A stretch of DNA of 64,000 bases from the NCBI GenBank assembly GCA_949752795.1, contig CATKHW010000427.1, positions 434,001-498,000 on the forward strand, written 5' to 3'. Origin of the DNA: Hyperoodon ampullatus. Its lineage: Eukaryota > Chordata > Mammalia > Artiodactyla > Ziphiidae. This document shows, in pieces, positions 60,858-64,000 of this stretch. The notes beneath the pieces are model-generated. The model was not told where the DNA came from and searched no databases. It worked only from the letters and a program-made list of their open reading frames with translations. The translations under genes and the position numbers were made by a program. How positions within the stretch are numbered: position 1 is the stretch's first letter; each line of letters begins with the position of its first letter.

Positions 60858-62597
60858 CCTCTCAGTCCCAAGTGTCCAGCCTTATGCCACATCCAGCTGT
60901 CATTGTAGATAGGGTCGTTCCAGCTTTCATCAGAGACCCTGAAGGAATTGTAAGGAATTTCCCAGTTTTTTTGTTTTGTTTTTGAAATTCCTATTTATAG
61001 TGGGTTTGAGCGGATTCTCGCTGCCATGTTTATGCCAGTCTAGAATCACTTGATTCCCTTATGGAGACATATCAATACATAGGTTTTAAGATTCTTACTA
61101 GTCAGATATTTTCCTCTGTGGGAAATATGGGGTTTTGAGTCCCTTTCACTGAGGAAGGTGTAGGTCTTGTCTATTCCATAGTTGGTTTTTGGAACGGTAC
61201 CTCTGCTTATATCAAACTCTGGTTTTATGCATCACCCCTCCTCTCCTTCCCCCTTAAGCAGCCATAAGAGTGTTTTCTAAATGTGAGACACTGTTCTCTT
61301 TCCTAACTCAGTTCAAGTGTAGCCATGTTTACAGGATCTTCATAAGTGATATCTTATGATAAGTTTCTTTTTCTGTGTGACTTATTTCACTTAGAATCAT
61401 CGTACCTGAATCCACCCATTTTGCTGCTACTGGTCTTATGACATTGATTTCATGGCTGAGGGATATTCCATCGTACGTAAGTACCACAATTTTTTGAACC
61501 ATTTTTATATTTCCTGGGATATTTAAGGTGTACCCAAGTTGAGGTCCTTGTAAGCAGTGCAGCCCTAAATTTTGGGGTGTCTCTGTCTTATTGATTTTCA
61601 GTTTACTCAAGGTATATTCCCTAGACTGGAAGTGCCTTTGGCTCTGTAGCTCTGTTCTTTTCCTTGTTTTAGGGAACGCAATGTACTCCTCCAGAGGGGC
61701 AGTTGGCAATTTACATCCCGCCCATCAGCATAACAAGGCTTCCTGTTCTCCAGGGCCTGTCTTGCCTTTCTGGTTTTTACACATTTTGTGGATGTCCCTT
61801 TTGACCTGTGGGAAGTGATACTTCTTTGTAGCGCAGATTTCCATTGCACGCCTGCTTGCTTGGCCAAAAAGGGTGTATGCGTTCTCTCCTGAATATATTC
61901 AGGGGAAAACACATACGCCCTTTTTGGCCAAGTGCATCTTTGTCGAAGTTGTGCCCCTCTTCGTGTGCTTTAAAGGCGATTCCAACGTACCTCTTGAAAT
62001 CTGTTTCCTGATATTCTGCCTCGCTTTCAAGTCCGCCTCGTTGCCTTCCCTCAACAGATTTTTGGATGATAGTTGTCCTTTATTACTCGGCCAGTTTGTG
62101 AATTGCTGTGCCCCTGAGCTCCATTTTTCAACTCGTTTTCGGTGAGCTGACCGCAAGTCCAAAATTTTGGTTCAGGACCTATGCTGGTTCCCGGTGCGGG
62201 GCTGAGACTTTGGTTAATTCTTCTTCCTGCCGGCAAGTTAGAGTGATATGTGCCCGTCCAAATGCCTAACAGCTATTCTCTCATTGGTTCTCCCTCTTCC
62301 CTTTCATCCTCTGCCAAATTGGCAACTTGTGCGAACCAGGAGGTTAAAGGGGCTGTCTCTCCAAGTTGGGAGATTGATAGTAAAGCAGATGGAAAGTCAA
62401 ACCGGAGCACCATGGGAGGGTCTATTCGTTGAGTTTTAGAAACCTTTCATATTCACAGTGTGTCCGTTCTCTAGGTTTCCCGTACATGTTATAACTGTAG
62501 TAATATTCCCTTCAACCTGGAGAGTTGGGACCCATGGAATGGGTGCCTGCCATTATTGCTTTAAAGGGTCTGCATTTGCTCACCCAAACTCACCAAT
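60858..62597 (+). repeat. Satellite unit 36 (divergent, copy of unit 19)
   Basis: 1,740 bp, with the same extra base as unit 19 and the same four-mismatch palindrome (61859-61932). A few private changes, such as CCTATTTATAG near 60991 and GGGTGTCTC near 61576. Confidence 0.93.
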
Positions 62598-64000
62598 CCT
62601 CTCAGTCCCAAGTGTCCAGCATTATGCCACATCCAGCTCTCATTGTAGATAGGGTCATTCCAGGTTTCATCAGAGACCCTGAAGGAATTGTAAAGAATTT
62701 CCTAGTTTTTTGTTTTGTTTTTGAAATTCCTTTTTATAGTGGGTTTGAGCTGATTCTCGCTGCCATGTTTATGCCAGTCTAGACACACTTGATTCCCTTA
62801 CGGAGACATATCAATACATAGGTTTTAAGATTCTTACTAGTCAGATATATTCCTCTGCGGTAAATATGGGGTTTTGAGTCCCTTTCACTGAGGAAGGTGT
62901 ATGTCTTGTCTATTCCATAGTTGGTTTTTGGAACGGTACCTGTGCTTATATCAAACTCTTGTTTTAAGCATCACCCCACCTCTCCTTCCCCCTTAATCAG
63001 GCATAAGAGTGTTTTCTAAATGTGAGACACTGTTCTCTTTCCTAACTCAGTTCAAGTGTAGCCATGTTTACAGGATCTTCATAAGTGATATCTTATGATA
63101 AGTTTATTTTTCTGTGTGACTTATTTCACTTAGAATCATCGTACCTGAATCCACCCATTTTGCTGCTACTGGTCTTATGACATTGATTTCATGGCTGAGG
63201 GATATTCCATCGTACGTAAGTACCACAATTTTTTGAACCATTTTTATATTTCCTGGGATATTTAAGGTGTACCCAAGTTGAGGTCCTTGTAAGCAGTGCA
63301 GCCCTAAATTTTGGGGTGGCTCTGTCTTATTGATTTTCAGTTTTCCCAAGGTATATTCCCTAGACTGGAAGTGCCCTTGGCTCTGTAGCTCTGTTCTTTA
63401 CTTGTTTTAGGGAACACTATGCACTCTTCCAGAGAGGCAGTTGGCAATTTACATCCCGCACATCAGCATAACAAGGCTCCCTGTTCTCCAGGGCCTGTCT
63501 TGCCTTTTTGGTTTTTACACATTTTGTGGATGTCCCTTTTGACCGGTGGGAAGTGATAATTCTTTGTAGTGCAGATTTGCATTGCCCGCTTGCTTGCTTG
63601 GCCAAAAAGGGCGTATGCGTTTTCTCCTGAATATATTCAGGAGAAAACGCATACGCCCTTTTTGGCCAAGTGCATCATTGTCGAAGTTGTGCCCCTCTTC
63701 CTGTGCCTTAAAGTCGATTCCAACGTACCTCTTGAAATCTGTTTCCTGCTATTCTGCCTCGCTTTCAAGTCCGCCTCGTTGCCTACCCTCAACAGATTTT
63801 TGGACGATAGTTGTCCTTTATTACTCGGTCAGTTTGTGAATTGCTGTGCCCCTGAGCTCCATTTTTCAACTCGTTTTTGGTGAGCTGACCGCAAGCCCAA
63901 AATTTTGGTTCAGGACCTATACTGGTTCCCGGTGGGTGGCTGACACCTTGGTTAATTCTTCTTCCGGCGGGGAAATTACAGTGATATGTGCCCGTGCAAA
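62598..64000 (+). repeat. Satellite unit 37 (divergent, copy of unit 20; cut by window end)
   Basis: 1,403 bp present. Same T-tract deletion and same early stop in the L1 relic (63104-63349) as unit 20. Palindrome 63597-63670 perfect. The array continues beyond the window. Confidence 0.93.

Larger units (their letters stand above)
1..64000 (+). repeat. Satellite DNA array, ~1,739-bp unit, 36.8 copies, probable common cetacean satellite
   Basis: The whole window is a head-to-tail tandem array. Any landmark recurs at a spacing of 1,737-1,740 bp with the same orientation, for example the start of the T-rich tract, the palindrome, or the end of the L1-like reading frame at 472, 2211, 3950 and so on to 63068. 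No unit is inverted, truncated or interrupted by an insertion. The identification as the common cetacean satellite is an inference from unit length, single orientation and an L1-derived core; it rests on memory of that family, not on a search. Such satellites lie in constitutive heterochromatin and are not protein coding. Another cetartiodactyl satellite of similar size is the main alternative. Confidence 0.93.

Noticed and set aside
1..64000. Hundreds of short open frames that recur every ~1.74 kb, as if a tandem multigene family
   Set aside because: They overlap on both strands and in several frames, have no recognised domain beyond decayed L1, and differ between units in ways that open and close frames freely. 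The tandem DNA repeat explains their conservation.
1..64000. CRISPR or other prokaryotic repeat system
   Set aside because: The repeat unit is kilobase-sized with no short repeat-spacer pattern, and the sequence contains a mammalian L1 relic.
1..64000. Ribosomal DNA or tandem histone-like gene cluster
   Set aside because: No rRNA-like, tRNA-like or histone-like sequence is visible in the unit.
1..64000. Functional centromere with strong CENP-B boxes
   Set aside because: I scanned the TTCG and CGGG sites of the reference unit on both strands; none fits the nine-base core. The best is the 7-of-9 variant reported as a weak finding.

Overview
The window is one uninterrupted tandem satellite array. 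A unit of about 1,739 bp repeats head to tail in the same orientation from the first base to the last: 36 full units plus a partial 37th. Unit lengths are 1,737 to 1,740 bp. I see no single-copy DNA, no functional gene, no RNA gene, no CRISPR array and no prokaryotic feature. The short open frames all recur once per unit and are by-products of the repeat or decayed retrotransposon frames.

Organism. Positions about 361-1043 of each unit look like an old, antisense 3' end of a LINE-1 (L1) element, including the end of ORF2 and part of a 3' UTR, so the host is a mammal. The 3' UTR-like part resembles the L1s of even-toed ungulates and whales as I remember them. A unit near 1.75 kb with an L1-derived core fits the 'common cetacean satellite', a major C-band heterochromatin component of whales and dolphins for which an L1 origin has been reported (recollection, not checked here). 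My best call is heterochromatin of a non-delphinid whale. Species and chromosome cannot be read from the window.

Unit plan, using unit 1. Positions 1-360 are of unknown origin and include a T-rich tract (109-141). Positions 361-1043 are the antisense L1 relic. Positions 1001-1074 are a gapless 74-bp palindrome whose left arm is the last recognisable L1 sequence. Positions 1075-1739 are of unknown origin. The palindrome is present in all 37 units and perfect in 20.

Array layout. Positions 1-8459 repeat with no difference that I can find by eye. From 8460 onward the units diverge slightly and form nested higher-order repeats: trimers (5,217 bp) at 8.5-14.3 kb and 48-59 kb, a dimer (3,476 bp) at 22.1-29.3 kb, and a pentamer (8,693 bp) at 35.3-51.2 kb. 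There are also long-range echoes at 19,123, 22,601 and 29,561 bp. Units 19-20 and their copies 36-37 are clearly more divergent and in places closer to L1, so they look like older or less homogenised versions. They end in a sharp switch back to homogenised sequence near 35.2 kb.

There are no genes working together here. The points of interest are the conserved palindrome, two segments that stay invariant even in the divergent units, and the recombination history in the higher-order pattern. All comparisons were made by eye.
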